This document shows, in pieces, positions 1-8,600 of a stretch of DNA of 64,000 nucleotides. The stretch's first letter is position 1; every line of letters starts with the position of its first letter. The notes beneath the pieces were generated by a model that worked only from the letters and a program-made list of their open reading frames with translations, was not told where the DNA came from and did no database searches. Origin of the DNA: Allolobophora icterica (lineage: Eukaryota > Annelida > Clitellata > Crassiclitellata > Lumbricidae). Both the position numbers and the translations under genes were made by a program. The stretch lies in assembly GCA_963556255.1 (NCBI GenBank), contig OY744611.1, positions 37,973,306-38,037,305 on the forward strand. The letters run 5' to 3'.

Positions 1-619
1 TCGCGTCTGCATCCCCCTGCCGGCTCAGCAGTAAAGAGTGTTTGATCCCGTATACGACCTTGTGATAATCATCGCAAAAACCGAATAGATGTCTTAAGGG
101 AACGATGAATGAAAATGTGCCGATGGGGACGGGTTTTCCAATGATCATCAGTCGACGGGCCTCGAAGCCGATATTCGCGGCCGCCGCCGCCGCACTCGTG
201 TCCTTCTGCCAACACATGTTTAAACCTTCGCCTTTGGAAAAATCATCGCCGTATACCAGCATGCCTTTCATCGTCGTGGCTTGCCCAGGTGACATGACAT
301 TCTCTATCTCGGTATTGTTAGCCAGGTATCGAATTTGAGAAAACATGTACGGGATAGCATTGTTGATGAATGACACCAACGAGTCTGCGTTGTAACCCGC
401 GCCAGTTGATGTAATCCTGCCCTCCACAAGAAGGTAACTCTTAGAAGGCTGCGTGAAAATGTCTTGGTTCTGGATGTCTATCTGTATGGCCTGGCCATTG
501 TTAATAGCCGCAGGGTTTTGTGATTCATACTCGCGGTATTCAAACGATTCGATGCTATTATCATCGGGTACCGCCGAAGCGATGTCCAACATTTCACTCG
601 GCACGTCAAATGCCGCCAT
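1..619 (-). CDS. Polinton/adintovirus major capsid protein, N-terminal part (cut by window edge)
   Basis: An open minus-strand frame starts at the ATG at 619 and runs 206 codons without a stop to the left window edge, so only the N-terminal part is present. The protein starts MAAFDVPSEM. It contains stretches typical of Polinton double-jelly-roll major capsid proteins: an early SKSYLLVEGRI strand, a GMLVYGDDFSKGEG loop, and a segment with FIVPLRHLFGF. This family forms the pseudo-hexameric capsomers of the predicted virion. The gene is first in a minus-strand late-gene block with a core-like protein, minor capsid protein and ATPase, as in other Polintons. Upstream (620-729) is AT-rich and noncoding. 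Identification is from family resemblance read by eye. The C-terminal jelly roll and probably the protease gene lie outside the window. Confidence 0.85.
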   Translation of the reverse strand, partial: MAAFDVPSEMLDIASAVPDDNSIESFEYREYESQNPAAINNGQAIQIDIQNQDIFTQPSKSYLLVEGRITSTGAGYNADSLVSFINNAIPYMFSQIRYLANNTEIENVMSPGQATTMKGMLVYGDDFSKGEGLNMCWQKDTSAAAAAANIGFEARRLMIIGKPVPIGTFSFIVPLRHLFGFCDDYHKVVYGIKHSLLLSRQGDADA

Positions 620-729
620 TATTATAAGTAAAAAAGTTCAAGCTTCAATTATTAATCATGCTGTAAATGAAATTCATGTGTGGCGGGTAAAGCATTTTTT
701 GTGTTTTATGAATTAGTCGGAAATTTTTT

Positions 730-1188
730 TTATTTTGCGAGAAACAGACCCTTGCCGCCGCGACTCGGCTTTATAGTTTTGAAACCGGATCCAGCAATAC
801 GGCTGTTTATGTCAGCCATTGCCGGAACAACGGGTGGCGGACTCACAGCCAGTTGTTTTAAGTATTCGATGCTCTTGTCGCTGAGCGCCTTCTCCAAAGG
901 TGCGGGGACAACGGGCGCGGCAGCCGAATTTTCATTTCGTAAATGAGCTTCATTTACGGCTGCAGCGCGTCTCGCTTTCACGGCATCAACAATTTGCCTG
1001 ACGGCAGATGCTGTTGTGGCGCCGGCTTTCGCGACATTACCAACCGCCTTGGCAACGTTTGTGATTGTGCCTCTATTCGCCGAAATGAAGGAGCCTGCAC
1101 GGCCAAGGAAACCCGCGATTTTGGGTATCCAGTCGAAAAGTCCACCACCCACGACACGACGCCGCTTTTTAATTCCAAGAACCAACAT
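730..1188 (-). CDS. Small basic virion core-like protein of the Polinton (152 aa)
   Basis: I take the ATG at 1188 as start; an upstream in-frame extension has only a GTG. The protein opens MLVLGIKKRRRVVGGG, a basic stretch followed by glycines. An amphipathic/hydrophobic segment with LFDWIPKIAGFLG follows at about residues 17-30, then an Ala-rich helix and a Pro-rich C-terminal half. Small basic proteins with a GGG-hydrophobic segment recur next to the capsid genes of adintoviruses and Polintons, where they are considered core or membrane-active virion proteins. The exact role here is inferred from size, composition and position between the two capsid genes. It lies 22 bp downstream of the minor capsid gene on the same strand. 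Confidence 0.65.
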   Translation of the reverse strand: MLVLGIKKRRRVVGGGLFDWIPKIAGFLGRAGSFISANRGTITNVAKAVGNVAKAGATTASAVRQIVDAVKARRAAAVNEAHLRNENSAAAPVVPAPLEKALSDKSIEYLKQLAVSPPPVVPAMADINSRIAGSGFKTIKPSRGGKGLFLAK

Positions 1189-1210
1189 TAGAATATTCAA
1201 GTGTGAACAT

Positions 1211-2011
1211 TTACGCACTGCGGATGTGAAACCTTATAGTTACTGTCTCACCGCGGAGGTTTAATTGTTCACCATTCTGGTCGGTCAGCCACACACGAAT
1301 GCCCTGTACGTTACCAGCCGGTGCAACTGGTAGGTACACCAGATTTTTCGGAGACTCGATTACCTTGTAGCCGGGCGACACATCCGGGAAAAAACTGTAG
1401 ATTACTGGCAGCTGGCTACCATTTCGATACGATCCAGAGATAATGTCACAATTTACCAGGATTGTGTCCACGCGGAGAATATCGACTGGATTTTCTCCCT
1501 CTTTATAACCACTACCAAGCCTCTGAGGGTTAAAACCGAGCATTTGCCTGATGGTAGATTGAGCCATATTTACCTTATATAGGGCATTCGTAATTTTTAT
1601 GAAGGCGCGTAGGGTAGATGCGTTAGCTCCTATGGTAATAGGAGAATTAAAGCCGAGTGGTGCCACACCCGTCGGAGAATTTTGCTTTTCTAACTGCCTA
1701 CCGATTTCATCATTAATCTGTGCGATCTCGTAGCTTCCGTCGGGCAAAATGATCGTCTTCCACGTCACACCATTGTCGGTGCTGTAGACGAACTTGTTAT
1801 TTGAACTGTCAATGTTCGGAATCGAATTATAAGTTTCAAGATTGACCAAAGCAAGCTCAAAGCGTCTTTTTGGATCCAGGTACAGCGGTGGTGAGAAAGC
1901 CGTGGTCCACCCTGTAGTATCTGAGGAAACAACTATACTAAAATTTTCCTTAGGCTGTAAAAGTTCTCTAATTTCTTCGAGCAGTTTCTCCGAGCGTTCC
2001 ATCTGAGCCAT
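1211..2011 (-). CDS. Polinton minor capsid (penton-like) protein (266 aa)
   Basis: The start is the ATG at 2011 and the product is 266 aa. After a short charged N-terminal helix (MAQMERSEKLLEEIRELL) the protein is almost entirely beta-strand-like. It includes FSIVVSSDTTGW, FELALVNLETYNSIPNI near residue 50, and a WKTIILPDGSYEIAQIN segment near residue 85. This pattern (strand, FELALVN...YNS.PNI, then L..GSYEI..IN) is typical of the single-jelly-roll minor capsid/penton protein of Polintons and adintoviruses. It occupies capsid vertices in related viruses. Gene order (MCP, core-like, mCP on one strand) supports the call. The end carries LRGETVTIRFHIRSA, a plausible last strand. Confidence 0.8.
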   Translation of the reverse strand: MAQMERSEKLLEEIRELLQPKENFSIVVSSDTTGWTTAFSPPLYLDPKRRFELALVNLETYNSIPNIDSSNNKFVYSTDNGVTWKTIILPDGSYEIAQINDEIGRQLEKQNSPTGVAPLGFNSPITIGANASTLRAFIKITNALYKVNMAQSTIRQMLGFNPQRLGSGYKEGENPVDILRVDTILVNCDIISGSYRNGSQLPVIYSFFPDVSPGYKVIESPKNLVYLPVAPAGNVQGIRVWLTDQNGEQLNLRGETVTIRFHIRSA

Positions 2012-2029
2012 GAATTTTGTTTTCTATTT

Positions 2030-3133
2030 CTATTTTATGAGCATGTTTCTATTCAATTCGAGTGCCAGCTCTTTGGAGATCGCGCCGGAACGCAGTAACT
2101 CATCAAGAATGGCGGAGATTTCGTTGCCGAGACCTGTGTTTCCCGCGGCCCTAGAGGCCACCAAAAGCTGCAACCTCTCTACCAGGGCGTTTGGATCGTT
2201 GTAAAATTGCACCGCGCCGCCTCGAATCAACTGGAACTTTTTACTTTTCCGGCCATGAATAGGCAGACCAGACATCTGTACGAGCTTTTTGAAAGTTTCA
2301 ATTGCCTGAGGCGAATATTGCTTAGTCTTAACGAAGCGTTTCGTTAACAGGCTGAACAATGACTCATCGGCAGGAGCTTCGAGCACGAGGTTCCCACCTT
2401 TAAACACTCTTAGTCTACCAGCAGACAGCGCGACGGGGTCGACGGAGAGCTCACCCAAGGCGTTACCTTGTAATTTCAGAGGAACGGCTGGAACACTGAA
2501 ACCCTTTCCTTTTTTAGTGAGGGCGTGGCCTTTCAATAGCAAACGAATTCGATCTCTGTAGTCCTGTAGGACGCCGATATCTACGGCCAGCGCATGTACC
2601 TTTTCTTCGTCTCCGTTCTTATTGGCCTTCCTTTTCGCTTTGCCCAGGGTGTGGCGATTATAATAATTTACGCCTTCGATTATCTGTTTCACAGCTGCCG
2701 TGTCGTTCAGGTCGAGCTCGCTCGGAGGGGTAAAACCGTGCCGCCTGATTGCATCGACGTTGAGATGTCTGTTTGGGTGGACGAGCAATGCTTCCTGAGC
2801 GGGGTGTGCCGCAATCGCCGGAAGGGCTGGAGGAGCAGTTGCTCCAACGGAATCACCGAACAACGCCGCTATCGGGTTATAGTTAGCAGACTCTGAAATC
2901 TGCGCCGGCAAATCCTGTAAAGCGCTGGTAACTTTCTGCAACTCCTTAGACGTAGCCGCCTGTGATTCAGCCGTGGCTGTGGCGATTGGTTTGAAAAGCT
3001 TTGCCGCATCGTACTGAAGGTTGGCTTCACCGAGCTTCTCATCCACGAAACGCTGTCTCAATCGATTTCTACGAGCTAAGTAATCCTGAGTTAACGCGTC
3101 TCGCTCCTGTTTAGACGAAACCTTTGTCCACAT
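2030..3133 (-). CDS. Uncharacterised Polinton protein (367 aa)
   Basis: ATG at 3133 starts with MWTKVSSKQERDALTQDYLA. I do not recognise a domain of known function. The N-terminal ~120 residues are helical and charged (RRNRLRQRFVDEKLGEANLQ, then a KELQKVTSALQDLPAQI stretch). The middle is basic with NKNGDEEKVHALAVDIG and a long helix. The C-terminus contains a FYNDPNALVERLQLLVASRA motif and ends in a helix with LDELLRSGAISKELALEL. Proteins with this C-terminal pattern recur in Polinton gene blocks, so it is probably an element-specific structural protein. It ends 18 bp before the minor capsid start. Its start codon and upstream sequence are duplicated (see 3122-3311). Confidence 0.75.
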   Translation of the reverse strand: MWTKVSSKQERDALTQDYLARRNRLRQRFVDEKLGEANLQYDAAKLFKPIATATAESQAATSKELQKVTSALQDLPAQISESANYNPIAALFGDSVGATAPPALPAIAAHPAQEALLVHPNRHLNVDAIRRHGFTPPSELDLNDTAAVKQIIEGVNYYNRHTLGKAKRKANKNGDEEKVHALAVDIGVLQDYRDRIRLLLKGHALTKKGKGFSVPAVPLKLQGNALGELSVDPVALSAGRLRVFKGGNLVLEAPADESLFSLLTKRFVKTKQYSPQAIETFKKLVQMSGLPIHGRKSKKFQLIRGGAVQFYNDPNALVERLQLLVASRAAGNTGLGNEISAILDELLRSGAISKELALELNRNMLIK

Positions 3134-3311
3134 CGTGGTTGTATGCCGACTATATCTTGTAAGTTCTCAAGTGTGACAAGTTTCACAATGTGACTGATAA
3201 TATCGTCACAACTGTCACGCTAAGGTATTTTTTTATACACATTCAATCAATCAGTAACGATAACTTTTGTCCACATCGTGGTTGTATGTCGGCTATATGT
3301 TGCCTATATCG
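3122..3311 (-). promoter_or_regulatory. Duplicated promoter/start region with palindromic GTGAC/GTCAC array
   Basis: A segment of about 37 bp spanning the start codon of the 367-aa gene (3122-3158) recurs at 3265-3301 with few changes. Between the copies is a cluster of GTGAC and GTCAC pentamers in both orientations (3171-3218). On the coding strand both copies contain ATGTGGACAAA. The upstream one opens a 9-codon ORF, a possible upstream ORF or decoy start. A TATA-like word (GATATAG) lies about 25 bp upstream of the real start on the coding strand. It may be a promoter, replication or silencing site; function is inferred. Confidence 0.5.
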
Positions 3312-3316
3312 TGTCT

Positions 3317-4003
3317 TTAAATACTTGCCTTGGGCTTATAGAAGCGATCGAACCCGCAACGATATTTTCCATCGTACACCTTGGACGTCAAATCTATGAC
3401 TGCGAATCCATATGGTTGGGCAGCGCACTCGCTGAAGAACGTACGGAATTCATCGAAAGACATGTCGCCGCCCACGAACGTATCGTGAATGGCTCGCAAA
3501 TTTTTGCTGTCTTGGTTGAAGAGGACGATAAGATTAGCATTGTCACGGATCGCTTGCTTCGGAATTCGAAAATAATTCTGCGTTAAGTAGAAGCAGTCCG
3601 CGCCACCGTGTCGACCCATAGTGAAATACCTTTCAATGGGCGACTGTTTTTCAAGCATGACGTCATCGAACACTAGAAGGCTTCTGGCATTCTTATTTAA
3701 TGATTCAACTGGAACTATTTCATCTGAGCAAGAGTGAAAGGAAGCCACTTCCTTCCCGGCAACTTTTTCCAACTCTGTAACCCAGTCCCGGAGGAACTGG
3801 TATTTTTCCTGCCCCAGAGACTTCGAGTATAGATACAGCCGATCAAAACGCAGGTACCCCTTTTTCAGAAGGAGGTTGAGCAGTAGGTTTGTTTTCCCAC
3901 ATCCGCTAGGCCCGCAGATTATACACCGTATACTGGATGGCAACAACCAATGGTGGTGTTTTTTTCCATCGACGGCTTCGAGATCGAAATTTGTTATTTC
4001 CAT
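3317..4003 (-). CDS. Polinton packaging ATPase (FtsK/HerA, A32-like), 228 aa
   Basis: I place the start at the ATG at 4003; the frame is open further upstream but would overlap the divergent gene. The 228-aa product has a Walker A GPSGCGKT at residues 31-38 and a Walker B LLVFDD at 109-114. A GRHGGADCFYLTQNYFRIP segment follows near 130-150, with the conserved Q/N typical of A32-like ATPases. In Polintons and related viruses this enzyme pumps DNA into the capsid. It is transcribed toward the capsid genes and away from the PLA2/integrase pair, from a shared region of about 40 bp. All motifs are intact. Confidence 0.93.
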   Translation of the reverse strand: MEITNFDLEAVDGKKHHHWLLPSSIRCIICGPSGCGKTNLLLNLLLKKGYLRFDRLYLYSKSLGQEKYQFLRDWVTELEKVAGKEVASFHSCSDEIVPVESLNKNARSLLVFDDVMLEKQSPIERYFTMGRHGGADCFYLTQNYFRIPKQAIRDNANLIVLFNQDSKNLRAIHDTFVGGDMSFDEFRTFFSECAAQPYGFAVIDLTSKVYDGKYRCGFDRFYKPKASI

Positions 4004-4041
4004 ATAGAGACAACGAGTTATGATTGTATTCAACGAAAACA

Positions 4042-4608
4042 ATGTATTGCCTTCGATGTAAGAAACATACTGAGACTTCAAATGAAACAATCGTCGAGTT
4101 ACGAAACGGTCGGCCAGCCAAGAAGGGAACCTGTGCCGTCTGCGGTGCAAAGAAGAGCCAAATTTTGCCTTCTAAAGTGCGAAAGCATAAGTCTCGTGAG
4201 ACTTATGGAGGCTCGCTACTGAATAGGGCCCTCAACGCTCTACCTCTACCAGAAATGCATATGAGCCTTCCATCCGGTATGTCTTCGGAAGATAATCCGG
4301 GAGGTTCTTTTCAGAATACGGGAAAGTACTCTTACTGTGGGCCATTCACAAAACTCGATAAACGGCTGTCACAGCGATATCACGGTGTTAATCAGCTCGA
4401 CCGTGCGTGCCTCCACCACGATGTGGCTTATGCAGTTCATAAAGATACCCCAGGGCGTAACCACGCAGATGACATCCTCGCTGCAGCCGCGTCGAAGATC
4501 GCACTCACCGATGAAACTCCGGATTATGAGAAGAAGGATGCCCGGCTCGTATCGGCCATTATGTCAGCGAAGTCGAGGCTAGGGATGGGTGTTGGACGGC
4601 GGCGCTAA
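4042..4608 (+). CDS. Zinc-ribbon plus parvovirus-type phospholipase A2 protein (188 aa)
   Basis: The ATG at 4042 is preferred. The frame is open a few codons further, but only from a TTG, and the ATG gives the typical MYCLRCKKH start. Residues 3-6 and 31-34 are CxxC pairs with NGRPAKKG before the second pair, matching a DUF5679-like viral zinc ribbon. The C-terminal half has YCGP at 98-101 (calcium-loop position), then LDRACLHHDVAY at 119-130 with the HD.xY catalytic pattern. This is the phospholipase A2 fold best known from parvovirus VP1 and found in some adintoviruses, where it helps virions breach endosomal membranes. The end is very basic (MGVGRRR). The stop overlaps the first possible integrase ATG (TAATG). 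Confidence 0.87.
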   Translation: MYCLRCKKHTETSNETIVELRNGRPAKKGTCAVCGAKKSQILPSKVRKHKSRETYGGSLLNRALNALPLPEMHMSLPSGMSSEDNPGGSFQNTGKYSYCGPFTKLDKRLSQRYHGVNQLDRACLHHDVAYAVHKDTPGRNHADDILAAAASKIALTDETPDYEKKDARLVSAIMSAKSRLGMGVGRRR

Positions 4609-4661
4609 TGAAAATCATTTGTGTATGTGTTTACCTGTTTGTAATATATAGTATTACTGAA

Positions 4662-5675
4662 ATGTCTAAGCACCTTTCAGCCGTCTATTACAGCCCTAGA
4701 GGTTACTGGCGAGGTAAGGCTGCGGTGAAGAAACTAGCCGTGGCCGCCAAAGTTTCCGAGGCCGAGGCTCGCGATTGGCTGAAGAAACAAGCTGTGTGGC
4801 AGATTTATCTACCCGTTCCACGCCGCATACCGCGTCCAAAGTTCGAGGAAACTCGACCAAACGCCGTACACCAAGCCGATCTCTTGTTTTTACCTCACGA
4901 TAAAGTAGGTCGAAAGACTTATAAATACGCTCTCACTGTTGTTGATGTTGCCTCACGATACAAAGAAGCTGAACCGTTGATCAACAAAAGTGCGACCGAA
5001 GTCGCCGCCGCTTTAAGCCGGATCTATAAGAGGGGCCCATTAACTTGGCCTCGACTCTTTCAGGTCGATCCTGGACGCGAATTTATGGGTGATTTTACAC
5101 CATTGCTGACGAAGCACGACGTTCTTGTAAGACGCGGACAGGCCGGAAATCATCGCCAACAGGGCATCGTTGAACGCTTTAACCGTACTCTAGCTGAGCG
5201 ACTCTTCGGTGCTCAATACGCTCAGGAATTGCTCCTGGATGCAAGGGGGTCATCCGAACGGTCAGTGGAATGGGTTCGACGATTGCCCGAAGTTGTAGCT
5301 GCACTAAACGATGAGCCGACGCGCTTGCTCGACATGAAGCCGGTTGAAGCGATGAAAGCTGCTAAAGTGACGCAGAAGCCCTCTCATTCACAAATGAAAA
5401 CTCGTTTGTGGGGAATGGATGAGCCTATTCTCGGACACGACGTTCTCGTCCGCTATTTGTACGCTCCCGGCGAGCTCGAAGGTGGAAGCAAACGTGCCAC
5501 CGATCCTAACTGGTCGCTCACCATCCACGCTATTTTGGATGTTGTTCGGCGGGCTGGTAAACCGGCTTTATACCATCTAGTTGATGGGCCTGGCCGCGGT
5601 TTTGTACGTGAGGAGCTGCTTCTGGTGCCTATGGGCACTGAGCTACCCCCCGATAGAATACTCAACCGTCGTTGA
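4662..5675 (+). CDS. Polinton retrovirus-like integrase (337 aa)
   Basis: The frame is open from an ATG at 4608, but the second ATG at 4662 (MSKHLSAVYYSPRGYW) matches the usual start of Polinton integrases. Residues 1-50 form the HHCC-like/helical N-terminal region. The rve catalytic core has its acidic triad at D73 (HQADLLF), D136 (FQVDPGREF) and E171 (GIVERFNRTL), a DD34E spacing. The C-terminal region (about 250-337) contains GHDVLVRYLY and a beta-rich chromo/SH3-like tail ending LLLVPMGTELPP. It would insert the element with a short target duplication. It is convergent with the polymerase gene, overlapping its 3' end by 14 bp. Confidence 0.95.
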   Translation: MSKHLSAVYYSPRGYWRGKAAVKKLAVAAKVSEAEARDWLKKQAVWQIYLPVPRRIPRPKFEETRPNAVHQADLLFLPHDKVGRKTYKYALTVVDVASRYKEAEPLINKSATEVAAALSRIYKRGPLTWPRLFQVDPGREFMGDFTPLLTKHDVLVRRGQAGNHRQQGIVERFNRTLAERLFGAQYAQELLLDARGSSERSVEWVRRLPEVVAALNDEPTRLLDMKPVEAMKAAKVTQKPSHSQMKTRLWGMDEPILGHDVLVRYLYAPGELEGGSKRATDPNWSLTIHAILDVVRRAGKPALYHLVDGPGRGFVREELLLVPMGTELPPDRILNRR

Positions 5676-8600
5676 TTTTGTAGTGCCCATATGCCAGCGT
5701 TGTTATCCCGTCCGGAGAAATCCACTTTTTTGTGTCTAATGGAGAGAGGCTGATCTTATTCTGCTCGTACACTCCGATCTGGTGGTCGTGGCTTCTAATC
5801 ACGACTTGTGTGTGCCGCATCTCTTCTCGTTCGAACAGGCATTCCTTGTATAGCTCGTGGTGCAGATCCTTCTTCACAACTGCTCTCTGAACGCCTTTTG
5901 CTTTCCTGATCTCTGAACCACCCGATTTTAAGATCGAGTACATTTTCGGACGCAGTCCCACGAATTGGGCTATGGCAACTCCGTTACATTCATCTTTGAA
6001 CTTGCCCACGACTTTCTTGTTCTCGACGTCGTAATAGGGGCTGTCTCTTGGAAACTCTGAGAGGTCGTATAGGTGTTTTTTATTCCACATATCGGCATAG
6101 GCGTTCGGAGTTTCCACCTGAAATAACAGGCTGTCAGTGTCTGTATATAGCAACTGGGCTTTTTCTCCGTACTCATTTTTTACATCGTTGTACCAGAAGT
6201 CGTACATCAGATGCTTGCTGAGGTCCAGGACAGCCTGACCAACATATACAGGTCTGTTTAACTTGAGCTTGTTCTTCAAACTGTGAATCGCGGCGAGTTG
6301 GTCGTTGAAAATTTTGTGTGATATGTAGGCCGGGTCAGCAATTAGTTTACGAAGTTTGTCAACTTTTGAGGTCGGCACCAGGTTAACTCTGATTCTTTTT
6401 CTAAGATTTTCCATGGTCTTTCCAAAGACCGCATTATTAGCCAGTTTGAAGAAATCCTTCTCAAACTCCGACGTTGCCTTCGCTCTCAATTTCGTATTCA
6501 TCTCGATGTATGGAGCCATCCATGCCTCCTGTCTAAACTTAATGACACGATGAATTTTAGAAACTCGTAGCCCTAACGAGTGGTAGAGTTTGAGATTTCT
6601 ATAATGGACCACATACCGCTCCTTAGGTCGTAGGCTTGGTACTAACTTCACATGCTTTGTGAACTTGCCTCCCAACTCGTTCATAAGCACATTCTGATAG
6701 TCACTCAACCACTCCTCTTGGACTGTCAGGGTCTCCGGTGCTAAGGGATAGTCGCTATGTGATTCGTGGAGGTGCTCCGGGTACCCGAGATCGACTTCAA
6801 GTAGGAAGCCTTCGGGCGCGTCGTCTGGAGTTTCCAACACTTCATCGAGAGTTGGACTTGCCCAGCTAAATCCTCCAACTGGCAGTGGCTGTTGCATCGC
6901 CCAGCCGTAAAGATTATTCGCGTCGAGATACATGATCCAGTTGTCTGGCTTCGTGGTATCGTGATCTGGGCATTGCGGGTTGTTGGCTTTTGCGAAGCGC
7001 TTGGATACCATCGAAATTCCGCCTCGGAGACCTTTCTCTACGAACAAGTGCATGTCTATATCGGTTAAAAGTTCGAGCTCGATTTTTGTCTTTTTCAACA
7101 AAGCGTCCCAGGCCATTCCTGGTAGGCTGAAGTAGTTAGCCGGGTCCAGACTGTAGTGTTTCATCGATGTGGACCTGAAGGTCTCGAAGACATCTGCCAG
7201 TAGGAGTACATCCGTACGGAGATACAAGTCGTGATAGTCACCTAGAGTTTTACAATCAAATTCGTTCCACACTCTTTGAGCGTGTTCATAATCCTCATCA
7301 GAGATGTTCTCTCGGGACAGCCTGCTGTAGAACGCTTCTTTAGGTGGAAGTCGGTCTTCTTCGAAGCGGTGGTAATCATGGATGTATTCGTAACAATATA
7401 CGCCCTTTCGTCTCAACAGATCAAGTTTTGTCCTTTCATTGTGAACGAAACTTTCCTTTATATATGCTGCTGTGACTTTCAAATCCTCTAGCGATAGGTT
7501 TCCTGATAATTTATCCAAAGAGCTGTTTAGAAACTGGAGACTATCGATGAACTGTAGTTGTCCAATGTTAAATGTCATGTATTTCTCCATATTGTTTGGA
7601 ATACAGTTAATTTCAGTTGCCTCATCCTGTGCGGCCTCACAGCCTCCGATCGCTTGCATTATGAGGTGGCTGTCGTAACCTCGCAGATTGTGGAAGACCA
7701 CTGGTACCTTGCACTTATCTGGATATATTCGAAGCTTGAGGTTGCAGGCGTTGTGAGCGGCACCTCGGTACTTACCGGTAATGTGGCAGTGGTCGCGAAC
7801 TCTATCCTCTTCGAGCGCATTTCCGCAGATGTGACAATCGATAGCTTCGCGGAATGATTGGCGATCAACTGCTGACATAACCATCTTAGCCGGGGTGGCC
7901 AGCCTTTGTCTGATAGAGTCCAGCTCGCCTTGTATTCGTTGTAGGAATTGTTGCACGGCGTCCTCTCCACGATATAAAACTGGTTTCTTGGTGCGGCCAT
8001 CGTATCGAACCACTATGTAACAGAAGCTACACGGTTTCTGCTCAGCTATCTGTCTGGTGTTGCTCTTGCTGGGGTTCATGACTGCACCTTCGATTGGTAT
8101 GTTCAACGCCTCAAAGTCTGCGTATATGATATATGGGGTTTGTATCTGTTTGTGGTGGTTCTGGAATTTGAGGATATTTTCATCCTCTTTTGGCATCTCA
8201 ATTCGCTGAGGCTTCTCACTGATACCCTGGCAATCTTTGATATGGGCATCCAGCAAGTCTTGTCTACAGAATATGTGTAGGCAGCGACGACATGGGTGTT
8301 TCTTGCTTTTGTCTTTGCTATTTTGATTAAGAATTCGGCCAAGGTCTTTAATCCAGACGTAGTGGTAATTCTCGCCACTGACTAACAGTAGAAGATCGAT
8401 ATTATAGTCTCTATTGGTCTGCTTTGAGACATAAATTGGATACAAAGCTTTATCCCACCCGAAGACTGAGACGCTTATATTAGGGTTCTGACGTTCGAAC
8501 TTACCGATATCTGTGACCTTCACTGGAAATTCTATACCATCGAAGTTTAGCTCGAGGAGGTGGCCCCGATACTTAGTTGGGCGATCTGGATTTTGCCCAT

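Noticed and set aside
730..1264. Several plus-strand frames opposite the Polinton core and capsid genes
   Set aside because: They are shadows of the minus-strand genes and carry no recognisable domain.
4003..4150. N-terminal extension of the packaging ATPase
   Set aside because: The extra 49 residues would start without an ATG, overlap the PLA2 gene and are not part of the family.
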